IMG/VR virus record: IMGVR_UViG_3300009082_000021
Span: 1 to 64,000 of that record
DNA: 64,000 nucleotides
Source: a virus
Direction: 5' to 3' (one strand)
Shown: positions 20,591 through 28,507 of the stretch, piece by piece
Numbering within the stretch: position 1 is the first letter of the stretch
Layout of the letters: each line of letters opens with the position of its first letter
Program-made: the position numbers and the translations under genes
Notes under the pieces: model-generated
What the model was told of the DNA's origin: nothing
The model's database searches: none
The model's input: only the letters and a program-made list of their open reading frames with translations

Positions 20591-21401
20591 CCTTCCCAAG
20601 TGGGCACAGAAGAGGGGCTGGAAGATCCAATATGAGGATAGTCCAGGTGGCGTCTACATGCGCCACCTGGATACCCTCCGCTACCTCTTCGCAGAGGTAA
20701 CGGACATGGACGACGCCTGTGGCCGGGACAACGAGGGACATGACCGGTTCATCTGGGAGACCTCTCTGGTCGATCTGATCGAGGTTCCCCCGGTAGAGTT
20801 GGGGCAGGCCATCCGCTCCGGCATCGGGTGGAAGGGGATTCAGGAGATGCAGGACAGGGCCAAGAGCCGGGAAGAGGGCATCCAACTGAGAATGGCCCTG
20901 ATGGCTGAGGCCTGCCACAGCTACGGTATCAAGGCCCCATTGGACCAGGGCTCGGTCGATGGTGACCGCTTCGACTGGGCTCGTTCCAGGGGCATGAAGG
21001 CCGGGGATGCGGCTGTGGCGACAGAGGAGGCCCTGGACGAGAGACTGGACCGAACCGTGAACAAGATCGGCTCTACTGCACGGGACTTCCTCAGGGGAGA
21101 CGGCGAAGCGGGTCTTCGCCGCTCTGCTGTGGAGATCGCAGAGGGGAAGAGGGAACCTACGATGGAGGAGCAGGTCTTGATGAAGATGTATTCCGTGTGC
21201 AAGGGGCAGACCTTGGGTGGGAAGACCACAGAGACCGTGGCTCTCTCAGATCTCTGTTCTTCCGCGCTCAAGAAAGCAGGGATACCTGATGGACGAAAAG
21301 ATGATGCCGGGGCAGAAGCCGTACACCCCGGAGGAGAGGGAGAAGAAGGACCGCCTGCTCCGGGAGGCGATGGAAGCGGAGGAGACCATCCCCCTGGATG
21401 A
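20571..21401 (+). CDS. 276-residue unknown protein with out-of-frame overlap at the 3' end
   Basis: Start taken at the ATG at 20571 (GAGGT seven bases upstream); GTG at 20562 and ATG at 20574 are alternatives. The first about 240 residues look like an ordinary globular protein with a helical centre. The last about 38 (GRKDDAGAEAVHPGGEGEEGPP...) are low-complexity and are read in a second frame of the next gene, so the natural C-terminus may be disordered, or the frame may have lost its original stop. Confidence 0.72.
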   Translation: MMAYSPDLPKWAQKRGWKIQYEDSPGGVYMRHLDTLRYLFAEVTDMDDACGRDNEGHDRFIWETSLVDLIEVPPVELGQAIRSGIGWKGIQEMQDRAKSREEGIQLRMALMAEACHSYGIKAPLDQGSVDGDRFDWARSRGMKAGDAAVATEEALDERLDRTVNKIGSTARDFLRGDGEAGLRRSAVEIAEGKREPTMEEQVLMKMYSVCKGQTLGGKTTETVALSDLCSSALKKAGIPDGRKDDAGAEAVHPGGEGEEGPPAPGGDGSGGDHPPG

Positions 21402-21525
21402 GCTGGAGAACTACGCTCGGACCCACTGCCCACACGGGAAGAAGCTGGGTGAGTGCCAGGAGTGCGATGTGGCCGGTGACCTCGCCTTTGATGCCGCGAG
21501 GGAAGACAGCAGGAGGAACTTCTGA
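21289..21525 (+). CDS. 78-residue protein
   Basis: ATG at 21289 (MDEKMMPGQKPYTPEE) with AGGGATACCTG upstream; lies 112 bases inside the previous gene in another frame. Acidic helix, then HCPHGKKLGECQECD, a Cys/His cluster that could bind zinc. Junction to the next gene is TGATG. Confidence 0.7.
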   Translation: MDEKMMPGQKPYTPEEREKKDRLLREAMEAEETIPLDELENYARTHCPHGKKLGECQECDVAGDLAFDAAREDSRRNF

Positions 21526-21770
21526 TGACCTACCTCAATACCAAGGAGGAGCTCGAGCGTTTCTTCGCCGGCCAGAAGGCGCGGGGAGAGATCATCGACT
21601 ACTGCTTCGACAAGAGGTTCAACGGATTCTGGGTGGAGCCGAAGATCTACAACTACAGCTCCCAGTTCGCCCAGGCCGCCGGCTACGTCAGCAAGGACAT
21701 CTGGTGGCCGAAGGAGATCTCTCATGAACGAGCAGAACAAGGAGAAGAAGAGGAAGTACCTAGCGGATAA
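21525..21770 (+). CDS. 81-residue protein
   Basis: Starts inside the previous stop (TGATG) with AGGAGGAACTTC. Globular: NTKEELERFFAGQKARGEIIDYCFDKRF, aromatic-rich, then a charged tail. 47-base overlap with the next gene. No family recognised. Confidence 0.72.
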   Translation: MTYLNTKEELERFFAGQKARGEIIDYCFDKRFNGFWVEPKIYNYSSQFAQAAGYVSKDIWWPKEISHERAEQGEEEEVPSG

Positions 21771-21999
21771 GCGCCACGCGGAAGTCATGCCCATGATCAA
21801 CTGTCTGGAGTGTGAGCACTGTCAATACCGGCGGCAACTCGATGCTGCCACGACAGGGGTCTGGTGGTGTGGGCACCCAGACGCAGAGTCGCTGCGAGGA
21901 CGGGCTCTACTTGAGAGCGTGGGGCCAGAGTCCATGGACTTCATCAACGCCCCCGCCCAATGCCCGCTTCGCATGGGGGTAGTCTGGAGGAAGACATGA
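21724..21999 (+). CDS. 91-residue Cys-rich protein
   Basis: ATG at 21724 after GGAGATCTC. Lysine-rich start, then CLECEHCQYRR (27-37), WWCGHP (about 48-53) and a late C80, compatible with a small zinc or Fe-S site. ATGA link to the next gene. Confidence 0.72.
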   Translation: MNEQNKEKKRKYLADKRHAEVMPMINCLECEHCQYRRQLDAATTGVWWCGHPDAESLRGRALLESVGPESMDFINAPAQCPLRMGVVWRKT

Positions 22000-22184
22000 C
22001 CAAGCGCGAAGCACTCGCTCGGTTCAAGAAGGAAGTCCTGCCGGGGATCAAGCAGCAGTACGAGAAGGATGGCGTCCCAGACATCCCAGCTCGCTGCGAG
22101 GCATGGAACGACTGGACGGATGGACTGATGAAGAACAAGGAGATCTCCCTCCGCCAGTACGAGGGCTGGGAGAATCCCTTCTAG
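21996..22184 (+). CDS. 62-residue protein
   Basis: ATG at 21996, GGAGGAAGAC upstream. Helical: MTKREALARFKKEVLPG, then WNDWTDGLMKNKEISLRQYEGW, a pattern met in small phage proteins of unknown function. Confidence 0.72.
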   Translation: MTKREALARFKKEVLPGIKQQYEKDGVPDIPARCEAWNDWTDGLMKNKEISLRQYEGWENPF

Positions 22185-22192
22185 GAGGTAGG

Positions 22193-22495
22193 ATGGACAA
22201 CCGGAAGCACCTAGATCAATGCGACTTCTGCGAAGGGGCCATCCTCCCGGACGAAGCCAGCACCTGCCATAACCCCGCCTGCCCCGGCAAGCTCACCAAG
22301 GAGGAGCTGGCCCTCCTGAAGAACGCTCGACTCTGCCTCCATGTCTCTGCCGTCTTCCACCGGCCCGAGTATCGTTCTCTCAGGGAGAAGGGGCTAATCG
22401 ATCTCGAGGATCAGGGACGGGTCTGGTGGAAGCCTTCCTACTACGTCGTGCGAACCCAAGCGGGCAAAGACCTGCTGGCGAGGCTAAAGAAATGA
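22193..22495 (+). CDS. 100-residue zinc-finger protein
   Basis: ATG at 22193 with GGAGGTAGG. C10-x2-C13 and CHNPAC (25-30) form a ribbon; the C-terminal half (LLKNARLCLHVSAVFHRPE ... VVRTQAGKDLLARLK) looks like a small winged helix. DNA binding is plausible. Confidence 0.74.
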   Translation: MDNRKHLDQCDFCEGAILPDEASTCHNPACPGKLTKEELALLKNARLCLHVSAVFHRPEYRSLREKGLIDLEDQGRVWWKPSYYVVRTQAGKDLLARLKK

Positions 22496-22860
22496 TCATG
22501 AAAGTCAAGCCCTGCATCGGCTGTGGCTACTGCTGTACGACCGCAACCTGTGTCCTGGGCATGCTGCGGTATGGAGCTGATCGCCCATGCCCAGAACTTC
22601 AGTTTGACGGAAGGAGATTCTGGTGCACTCTAATCACCGGGGCGGTTGCCCCAGAGAAACAACGGCTCTCGAGCGAGCTCGCCATCGGGGCGGGCTGTTC
22701 GAGCAGCCTGTTCAACACCCAGAGAGAAGCGTGCGAGAGGGGGAAGCTGGGGGAGTATCTCCAGGCCCAGCGTTCCTCATCGCCTTCGTTCGATCTCTTC
22801 TGGGGACACTCACCTCCGACCAAGTCTTCCTCGCCGTTGGACGGGCAGCGAAAGAAGTAG
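22492..22860 (+). CDS. 122-residue protein with CxxCGxCC motif
   Basis: ATGA overlap at 22492. CIGCGYCC (8-15) with C21, C33 and C46 resembles the YkgJ-type 'Fe-S/zinc-chelating' proteins. The C-terminal 40 residues (QRSSSPSFDLFWGHSPPTKSS) are low-complexity and overlap the next gene in another frame. Confidence 0.7.
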   Translation: MIMKVKPCIGCGYCCTTATCVLGMLRYGADRPCPELQFDGRRFWCTLITGAVAPEKQRLSSELAIGAGCSSSLFNTQREACERGKLGEYLQAQRSSSPSFDLFWGHSPPTKSSSPLDGQRKK

Positions 22861-22952
22861 GTCTACCACGCGAGATGGCCGAGCTCGCTCTCTCCAGCCT
22901 CCTCGGCTTCAAAGACCGCAACAACATCTGGCCGAAGGACTTCATGCCATGA
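22731..22952 (+). CDS. 73-residue helical protein in overlapping frame
   Basis: GTG start at 22731 with AGAGAGAAGC upstream; 130 bases overlap the previous gene. The visible fold is convincing: FLIAFVRSLLGTLTSDQVFLA ... MAELALSSLLGF, helices with hydrophobic faces. The ATGA junction with the next gene supports translation of this frame. Confidence 0.6.
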   Translation: MREGEAGGVSPGPAFLIAFVRSLLGTLTSDQVFLAVGRAAKEVGLPREMAELALSSLLGFKDRNNIWPKDFMP

Positions 22953-23185
22953 GCAAACGAAAGACCGTTTGGTTCGCTCGAGGCGGTGGCCTCGCCAAGA
23001 GTGGGCCATACAAAACTCAGATTGAGGCAGTCAACGCCATGCGCCTAGTGAAGAGAGAAGCCGACACGAAGATCGTGGGCGACTTCCGGGACGGTAAGGC
23101 TGATATCAAGCTGGTGCATATCCCAGCGCAAAGGGCTGAATTCCCCGACGACGTGTTCGTGTGGCCAGAGGAGATCGAGAAATGA
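22949..23185 (+). CDS. 78-residue protein
   Basis: ATGA start at 22949. Pattern KTVWFARGGGLAKSGPYKTQIEAVNAMRL with a DDVFVWPEE end is a compact alpha/beta fold seen in small phage proteins (single-strand or dsRBD-like topologies are possible, unproven). Confidence 0.74.
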   Translation: MSKRKTVWFARGGGLAKSGPYKTQIEAVNAMRLVKREADTKIVGDFRDGKADIKLVHIPAQRAEFPDDVFVWPEEIEK

Positions 23186-23361
23186 CTAAGAAGGAGATGA
23201 TCAAACAGATCGTGGATAACCACGTTGAGGACATCCGAGAGTGGGTGATCCGAGACGAGGCGTCTCTTCGTGCCTGGATCAAGGAAGTGCTGAGACTGAG
23301 GGAGATGACCAAGGAGCAACTGAAGGGGGAGTTCAGCCTTTACATGGAGGAAGGGCAATGA
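23182..23361 (+). CDS. 59-residue charged helical protein
   Basis: ATG at 23182 overlapping the previous stop; GAGGAGATCGAGAA upstream. Entirely helical, alternating Lys/Glu. No family recognised. Confidence 0.7.
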   Translation: MTKKEMIKQIVDNHVEDIREWVIRDEASLRAWIKEVLRLREMTKEQLKGEFSLYMEEGQ

Positions 23362-23576
23362 GCTACCGATTAGTGATCTGCGTCGATGTCGATGCGTCCT
23401 CGCTCGAGGAGGCGTATGGCAAGGTCTACGAGGCTATGGGGAAGATCACGGGGGTAGGTACAGGCCTGGACTGGTCGTCAGATGATGAATGGTACGATCC
23501 AGAGGGTAACGCGGGTCTGAGCATGGACCTTGATAACGCAAGGTGGGAGTTCCTCAAGAAGAGGGCACTGCCATGA
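23358..23576 (+). CDS. 72-residue acidic protein
   Basis: ATGA start. MSYRLVICVDVDASSLEEAYGKVYEAMGKI is a ferredoxin-like beta-alpha-beta start, followed by an acidic loop (SSDDEWYDPEGN) and a final helix. Confidence 0.74.
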   Translation: MSYRLVICVDVDASSLEEAYGKVYEAMGKITGVGTGLDWSSDDEWYDPEGNAGLSMDLDNARWEFLKKRALP

Positions 23577-23797
23577 GAACCTGCCACTGCCCGATCTGCG
23601 ATGGCCCACCTGTGGTCCTTGGCCAGCTTGGTAACCTGCTCTGGATGCGCTGCCGGAACTGCGGGATGGAGTACAGCCTGAAGCAACTGGCCAGGAAGGC
23701 CCTCAAGATCGGCCCCAAGAACGTGCGACGTGTCTCCTCCCAGCCGCTCTGTGAGCGGTGTGGGAGCGGGCCATGCTGCTGCAAGGAGACCTACTGA
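23573..23797 (+). CDS. 74-residue double zinc-ribbon protein
   Basis: CHCPICD at 4-10 with CRNCG at 28-32 forms one ribbon; CERCGSGPCCC at 60-70 adds a second cluster. ATGA start. Nucleic-acid or protein adaptor role is possible. Confidence 0.75.
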   Translation: MRTCHCPICDGPPVVLGQLGNLLWMRCRNCGMEYSLKQLARKALKIGPKNVRRVSSQPLCERCGSGPCCCKETY

Positions 23798-24018
23798 TGT
23801 TCATCATCACAGCTATACTCATGATCTGCCTCTCTCTCCTCCTGCGCGTCATCGTCACACTACCACTGGCTGTCATTATCATGTGGTGCTGGGACGTCTG
23901 CATGCCCGCCCTCTTCAATCTCCCCCGCGCCACCTACTGGCAGAGCTTTGCCCTCTGTATGATCGTAGGTCTACTACTTCATCTCGATGTCACGGTGAGC
24001 CGGAAGGAGAAAGAGTGA
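23797..24018 (+). CDS. 73-residue two-pass membrane protein
   Basis: ATG at 23797 with CAAGGAGACCTACTG. Hydrophobic segments about 1-26 (FIITAILMICLSLLLRVIV) and 42-62. Shares one base with the next ATG (GTGATG). Confidence 0.75.
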   Translation: MFIITAILMICLSLLLRVIVTLPLAVIIMWCWDVCMPALFNLPRATYWQSFALCMIVGLLLHLDVTVSRKEKE

Positions 24019-24422
24019 TGCAGAAGTTGATGGATCAAGTACGAGAGTTCGTGAAGGCTACTGGGCAGAAGATTGGCTCAGAACCTGGAGATGCCTTCCG
24101 AAGGGATGTGAAGCTCGGTCTCCAGCTCATCCACCTCATCCGCGAGGAATTGACCGAGTTTGAAGGTGCTCTTCTCGTGGAAGATCCTGAGGGCATCCCG
24201 GACATCGCTTATGGACTAGGTGACCTTCTCTATGTCATCACCTGGACAGCTCTCGTCTTCGGGTTCCCGATGGTGGCGATCATGGACGAGATTCACAGGT
24301 CTAACATGACCAAGTTCGGTCGAGGCGTCTTGCGGGATGAGAACGGAAAGGTCGTCAAGCCGCCTGGCTGGGAGAAGCCGCATATCAAGGCGATCCTACA
24401 GGACGCAAAGGAGGAACCATGA
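24018..24422 (+). CDS. MazG-like nucleotide pyrophosphohydrolase
   Basis: 134 residues, all-alpha. REELTEFEGALL (about 42-53) gives the EExxE-type and DIAYGLGDLLYVI (about 62-74) the ExxD-type metal-binding motifs of the PRA-PH/MazG superfamily, which hydrolyse NTP or dNTP to NMP and pyrophosphate using Mg2+. The DEIHRSNMTKF motif near 90-100 is typical of the phage branch. Probably cleans or balances the nucleotide pool with the dCMP deaminase 1.2 kb downstream. Confidence 0.85.
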   Translation: MQKLMDQVREFVKATGQKIGSEPGDAFRRDVKLGLQLIHLIREELTEFEGALLVEDPEGIPDIAYGLGDLLYVITWTALVFGFPMVAIMDEIHRSNMTKFGRGVLRDENGKVVKPPGWEKPHIKAILQDAKEEP

Positions 24423-24688
24423 TGCAGATGGTAAATCACAACGTCCACATCTGGTTGGACAAGAGACCTATGCAGGTCGTGATCATCCACACCAACTTCA
24501 CCACCGAGATTTACGAGAAGGAGGCGGACGGGACTCTGGGGGAGTTGCTTTTCCAGTCCTACCGCGAGGGGGTGAAGATGTGCCCTGCTCTCGGACGGCT
24601 CTTCAAGGATGTACCGGGGTATGAGCCAGGCTACGGCTGTCCGATCTGCAAAGGGCTCTCGTATCACCTGCCAGTGGAGGAACCATGA
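24419..24688 (+). CDS. 89-residue protein
   Basis: ATGA start. A beta-rich first half (HNVHIWLDKRPMQVVIIHTN) and a C-terminal CPICKG pair. GGAGGAACC upstream. No family recognised. Confidence 0.72.
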   Translation: MMQMVNHNVHIWLDKRPMQVVIIHTNFTTEIYEKEADGTLGELLFQSYREGVKMCPALGRLFKDVPGYEPGYGCPICKGLSYHLPVEEP

Positions 24689-24936
24689 TCGAGAGATTCA
24701 TGAAACGGCCGGGAGAGAGCATCCTCCCATCCACGGATGACCCCACGATGCTCCTCATCATGGATGGGGCACCCGATGATGTCCGCCTCCCTCAAGAGCT
24801 GGGCGGGCATATCGAGAAGGTGACGGACGCCTTCAAGGCGCCCTGCCCTCACTGCCAGGCACCCGTCCGCCACCTCAAGCTCGAGACAGTCTACGTGGCT
24901 GAGTGTGATCAGTTTTACTGGTACAGGAGACGCTGA
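24685..24936 (+). CDS. 83-residue protein with CPHC motif
   Basis: ATGA start with GGAGGAACC. PCPHCQAP at 53-60 and a lone late C74. Ends YWYRRR. No family recognised. Confidence 0.72.
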   Translation: MIERFMKRPGESILPSTDDPTMLLIMDGAPDDVRLPQELGGHIEKVTDAFKAPCPHCQAPVRHLKLETVYVAECDQFYWYRRR

Positions 24937-25190
24937 TGGACGATCCAGTCAAGGCTTTCCACGCACACCTTGACGTCTGCAAGTGGTGTGACGAGCACTG
25001 CTTCGAGCTCTGTCCGGAAGGGCAAAAGCTACTGAAGGCCGCAGCCGAAGATCCTCGGATTGTTAAGATCATGGGAGGCCGTCTTGCTCCGACTCTCAGT
25101 GGGCGGTTTTCTTCAGAGCCGCACTACCAGAACATGCCCGTTACCTCACCACTGGCTGAAGAGATCATAAACGCTTTCAGGAGACGCTGA
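24936..25190 (+). CDS. 84-residue protein
   Basis: TGATG junction with AGGAGACGC. C15-x2-C18, C22 and C26 in HLDVCKWCDEHCFELC resemble a short zinc-binding cluster common to small phage proteins ('CxxC...C..C' near the N-terminus). C-terminus ends FRRR, like its neighbour. Confidence 0.74.
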   Translation: MDDPVKAFHAHLDVCKWCDEHCFELCPEGQKLLKAAAEDPRIVKIMGGRLAPTLSGRFSSEPHYQNMPVTSPLAEEIINAFRRR

Positions 25191-25399
25191 TGAGCTGGGA
25201 GATGCAAGTGCTCGTGAAGGACAAGTGGCGGTCTGTGCACCCCTCCTGTCGAGAGGAACCCTACCGCTACGCAGACCGCGCCTCGGCAGAGAAGATGCTC
25301 AAGATCTGCTACCCAGATCAATGTCGAGACATCCGACTTGGGGGAGAACCTGAAGTGCGGGTGATCGAATCCTCAGAACCAACAAATACGGAGACGTGA
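25190..25399 (+). CDS. 69-residue protein
   Basis: TGATG junction with AGGAGACGC. Compact alpha/beta with VKDKWRSVHPSCREEPYRYAD; no family recognised. Confidence 0.72.
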   Translation: MSWEMQVLVKDKWRSVHPSCREEPYRYADRASAEKMLKICYPDQCRDIRLGGEPEVRVIESSEPTNTET

Positions 25400-25626
25400 T
25401 GCCTAGAGTCTTTAGCGACAAGGAAGAGCCCCTGCCGCAGCTCAAGAAGAAGACGTCGGAGGAGAGACTCCGGGAGATTCGCAAGATAACCAACGAAACG
25501 GATAATGCCATCGAGAGTATGAGGACCGACTCGGCGGAAGATCAACTCGACATCCTCCGAGATGCGATGGCTCGGATAACGATGGCCCTTGGACCGGCCA
25601 TTGACCCGAAGAAGAACAGGAGGTGA
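25399..25626 (+). CDS. 75-residue charged helical protein
   Basis: ATG at 25399 (GGAGACGTG). Helical, KKKTSEERLREIRKI then DQLDILRDAMARITMAL; basic end KKNRR. No family recognised. Confidence 0.72.
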   Translation: MPRVFSDKEEPLPQLKKKTSEERLREIRKITNETDNAIESMRTDSAEDQLDILRDAMARITMALGPAIDPKKNRR

Positions 25627-25628
25627 AC

Positions 25629-26282
25629 ATGCTGCGGATTCCTCGCCTTCCCTGGAACGAGTTCTTCATGCTCCAGGCTCACTTGATAGCTACCCGGTCC
25701 ACCTGCGACCGTGGACCGGAGCTTCTCTTCGACCCCGGACGGCATGGCGTGGGTTGCGTGCTGGAACGCGACCACCGAGTGATCGCTGGGGGCTACAACG
25801 GCTCTCCTCCCGGCCACGTGCACTGTGATGAGATCCGGTGTGTCTCTCGGAGGGATGGGTTCGAAGCTGCAACTGGGTACGGATGCCCTGACGACCGGGC
25901 TGGGTGTGGCTGGAAGAAGGATGGCCCAGTGTTGATCGATGGTGTACTTCCTACCATGCGGTGTCCCCAGTGTAGTGGGGAAGTGGAGGGAGGACATCTC
26001 ATGGTGGAGGGTCATTGCCGGAGGACGATCCATTCGGAAGCCAATGCCCTGCTCCAGTGTGCCTTGGATGGAACGAGCCCGGAAGGAACAACCCTCTATA
26101 CTACCGCCAGTCCGTGTCATGACTGCGCCAAGCTCATCATCCGGGCAAAGATCTCTAAGGTCATCTGGGGCTCTGCCTATCAGTCCAGGTACGGTCTCTC
26201 CGATGATGTCCAGAAGATGCTCACACGAGCGGGGATAGAGACGAGCTGCCTCGCCATGCGGAGAGAGGAGCTGGAGAGATGA
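25629..26282 (+). CDS. dCMP deaminase (zinc-dependent cytidine deaminase fold)
   Basis: 217 residues. Catalytic HSE at 135-137 (zinc ligand H135, proton shuttle E137) and PCHDC at 162-166 (zinc ligands C163, C166) identify the dCMP deaminase family, which converts dCMP to dUMP for dTMP synthesis. Between 85 and 130 is an insertion with CPDD, CGW, CPQC and a C130 just before the active site, probably a structural zinc site as in ComE-like deaminases. ATG at 25629 with AGGAGGTGAAC; a GTG two codons earlier is inside that ribosome site. Confidence 0.92.
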   Translation: MLRIPRLPWNEFFMLQAHLIATRSTCDRGPELLFDPGRHGVGCVLERDHRVIAGGYNGSPPGHVHCDEIRCVSRRDGFEAATGYGCPDDRAGCGWKKDGPVLIDGVLPTMRCPQCSGEVEGGHLMVEGHCRRTIHSEANALLQCALDGTSPEGTTLYTTASPCHDCAKLIIRAKISKVIWGSAYQSRYGLSDDVQKMLTRAGIETSCLAMRREELER

Positions 26283-26467
26283 AACTCTGCGTCGTCTGCA
26301 TGGAACGCCCACGCTCAGGTTCCGTCTTCTGTGAAGCGTGTCGGAAGAGTTGGGAGCAAGACGCGGAGAAGGATGAGACCTTGGCGGCTGCCATCATCTG
26401 GACCGCCAAGCGGGCGCGCAAGTTCGAGAGAGCCCGGAAGGAGAGGAAGCGATGCCAGAGGCAATGA
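26279..26467 (+). CDS. 62-residue zinc-finger peptide
   Basis: ATGA start. C4-x2-C7 and C18-x2-C21 (KLCVVCMERP...FCEACRK), then a basic helix (AKRARKFERARKERKR). Typical small nucleic-acid-binding finger. Confidence 0.76.
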   Translation: MKLCVVCMERPRSGSVFCEACRKSWEQDAEKDETLAAAIIWTAKRARKFERARKERKRCQRQ

Positions 26468-26796
26468 ATTGGGATGACGACCTTATTCAGTTCTCTCGTC
26501 TCCTCTGTGAAATCACAGCGGCACTGGATGAGAGCCAGATGAAATCACTCATCAAAGATCTCAGTTCTTCGATGGACCTGAGCCACGATGACGTGAATGC
26601 CCTATTCGACAGAGCCGAGAAAACGTGGGAGGGGATCAAGACAAAAGCAGGCTGCACCGCGATAGACACGGTCAAGCTGATGGGGTGCTCGTTGGAGAAT
26701 CTCGAGCGTCTGGGACGGCTAGAACGGTACAAGAACATGACCCCCGAAGAGATTGAGAAGCTGGACTGGGAGGTCGAGGAAGAGGACCCGAGGTGA
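26452..26796 (+). CDS. 114-residue acidic helical protein
   Basis: ATG at 26452 (GAGAGGAAGCG), 16-base overlap. All helical, pI acidic, one CTAIDTVKLMGC segment. No family recognised. Confidence 0.72.
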   Translation: MPEAMNWDDDLIQFSRLLCEITAALDESQMKSLIKDLSSSMDLSHDDVNALFDRAEKTWEGIKTKAGCTAIDTVKLMGCSLENLERLGRLERYKNMTPEEIEKLDWEVEEEDPR

Positions 26797-26800
26797 AACG

Positions 26801-26908
26801 ATGAACGACCTGAAACTTCCCCTCGATCATCCGCTGCGTGGGTTCCCGGATGACTTCAAGCTCTACCTCTTGGAAGAAAGACAGGGGCGAAACAATGATC
26901 ACCAATGA
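26801..26908 (+). CDS. 35-residue peptide
   Basis: ATG at 26801 with CCGAGGTGAAACG. MNDLKLPLDHPLRGFPDDF then a charged end. Overlaps the next gene start by 14 bases. Too short for domain assignment. Confidence 0.55.
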   Translation: MNDLKLPLDHPLRGFPDDFKLYLLEERQGRNNDHQ

Positions 26909-27134
26909 CTGGCTCAGGTTGCACATCAAGAAGGCCAATGAGGATGGTGCGGGCATCATAGCTAGCGGTGATGGCAGAATCGAGTGGCGCCACCACATGG
27001 CCACGGTGGATGAGTGTCCTGGTGGGGTTATCGTAGCCTTCGATAACAAGACTGTCACCGTCTGCACCGAGGAGCAGCTCAGTCAGGTGCTTCTTGTTAT
27101 CGGGCGGGAACTCGTAACTGAGGTGGATCGATGA
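26895..27134 (+). CDS. 79-residue protein
   Basis: ATG at 26895 (ACAGGGGCGAAACA). Alpha/beta with a beta-rich centre (MATVDECPGGVIVAFDNKTVTVC). No family recognised. Confidence 0.72.
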   Translation: MITNDWLRLHIKKANEDGAGIIASGDGRIEWRHHMATVDECPGGVIVAFDNKTVTVCTEEQLSQVLLVIGRELVTEVDR

Positions 27135-27340
27135 CCTTTCAGAGACAAGCTACTGAGAGTCGGGAGGAGTGCCAATTCCAACTGTGGTGGAAGCAGGACC
27201 ACTCAAACTGCCGATACAGATTCCGGCCAGATCAAAGGTCAACGCTGTCGCGTACGTTCCTCTGTAGCCGGTCGTTTAGGGCGCACCGCTGCTTGAATAG
27301 ACTCTGTCCCCTACGCTTGGACAAAAGAGGACGAAGATGA
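27131..27340 (+). CDS. 69-residue basic protein, tentative
   Basis: Both ends join neighbours by ATGA-type overlaps, which is the main support. The composition is odd for this cluster (rich in Arg, Ser, Cys; few Glu), so the segment could be a non-coding spacer that happens to be open. Confidence 0.45.
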   Translation: MTFQRQATESREECQFQLWWKQDHSNCRYRFRPDQRSTLSRTFLCSRSFRAHRCLNRLCPLRLDKRGRR

Positions 27341-27615
27341 GAGTTGGATCGAAACTACAGTTTGAAGTCCCGGACAAATGCCCACCAACTTGCGCCTACC
27401 GCCACGACATCCGCAACTTCGGACAGAACGCCATCTGTCGCTACTGTCCCATCTTCGCATGCTTTCCCTTCCCAGCTCCCGAGGGGGAGGACACCATCTG
27501 CATGGTCGAGCCAGAGGAGATGCGGGATGACTGGGCGGAGGAGTGGATGAGGTACTTCAAGGATGGAACACCACCCACATTGCGGTTTGAGATCGCTAAG
27601 AAGGAGGAAGCATGA
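27337..27615 (+). CDS. 92-residue Cys-rich protein
   Basis: ATGA-type start with GAGGACGAAG. CPPTC (15-19), C34, CPIFAC (37-42) and C55 suggest an Fe-S or zinc site in the first half. No family recognised. Confidence 0.74.
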   Translation: MRVGSKLQFEVPDKCPPTCAYRHDIRNFGQNAICRYCPIFACFPFPAPEGEDTICMVEPEEMRDDWAEEWMRYFKDGTPPTLRFEIAKKEEA

Positions 27616-27755
27616 AGACCGACATTGAAAAGAAGATCGAAAAGCTTGAGCAGAATCCCAAGATCTTCGCCTATGGGTATGACCTGGAAGAGGCCCTCAA
27701 ACGGGTGGAGGTGAAGATCTACGACCAAAGGCGATACGCTGGTGAGAAGGGGTGA
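27612..27755 (+). CDS. 47-residue helical peptide
   Basis: ATG at 27612 overlapping the previous stop; AAGGAGGAAGC upstream. KKIEKLEQNPKIFAYGYDLEE... charged helical peptide. Confidence 0.62.
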   Translation: MKTDIEKKIEKLEQNPKIFAYGYDLEEALKRVEVKIYDQRRYAGEKG

Positions 27756-27759
27756 CTTG

Positions 27760-28140
27760 ATGTGTACCATCATCAACGAGAACGGGGTCAAGATCTCTTA
27801 CGATCTCGTCCGGCAAGCCATGAAGAACGAGCCCTATCCCATGACCGTGGTAGGCGAGGACATCGATTCGGTGATGGGGGCAGTGAACCAGGGGATCGAT
27901 GCCCACCTGGAAGCGTGCTTCGTCCCGGACAGGGGAGACCGCTACGAGCATGGAGATCGGCGGGTGAAGGACATGATCATAACTCGCACCCTCAAGTGCA
28001 AGGTCTCCGAGGAGTCTCTCCCCATCCTCATTCGCCGGCTGTTCGAGGCGGAGGACGAGAACTCCAACAACCTGGCTTCCAACATCCTCTCCAGCATCGA
28101 CATCGAGGATGATGGGAAGTGGGAACCGGAGGAAACATGA
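27760..28140 (+). CDS. 126-residue protein
   Basis: ATG at 27760 (GAAGGGG at suitable distance). Globular, with VGEDIDSVMGAVNQGIDAHLEACF and an acidic C-terminus. No family recognised. Confidence 0.74.
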   Translation: MCTIINENGVKISYDLVRQAMKNEPYPMTVVGEDIDSVMGAVNQGIDAHLEACFVPDRGDRYEHGDRRVKDMIITRTLKCKVSEESLPILIRRLFEAEDENSNNLASNILSSIDIEDDGKWEPEET

Positions 28141-28478
28141 AACACGAAGCCACACTCCAAGTCCCTGCATGTTGGAAGGAGCTCATCAAGGTCGAGTTTC
28201 CGGAAGATCTGGTAGGGATCACTTCCGAGAAGCAGTGTACTGGAATTGACGATCCCAAACCACACTACGATGATGATCGTTGTGTCCACTTTGCCTTCTC
28301 AGATGGGATGGTCTTCGCATTGAGTCTCCTGAGTGGGCAGCACAACTACTACGGGAAGTTCTGGTGGGCGAAGAAGCTATCCTCCTTCCAGCTACAAGAG
28401 ATGGAGACGTTCGACTCCGAGTACCACTACTTCTGCTTCGGGGATGAGTACCACGTCAAGATCAACTGGATTCCCTAA
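28137..28478 (+). CDS. 113-residue beta-rich protein
   Basis: ATGA start. Aromatic/acidic, rich in His and Tyr (GQHNYYGKFWWAKKL; EYHYFCFGDEYHVKI). No family recognised. Confidence 0.74.
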   Translation: MKHEATLQVPACWKELIKVEFPEDLVGITSEKQCTGIDDPKPHYDDDRCVHFAFSDGMVFALSLLSGQHNYYGKFWWAKKLSSFQLQEMETFDSEYHYFCFGDEYHVKINWIP

Positions 28479-28507
28479 ACCTCATGGCGGACCATTGGAG
28501 GAAAAGA

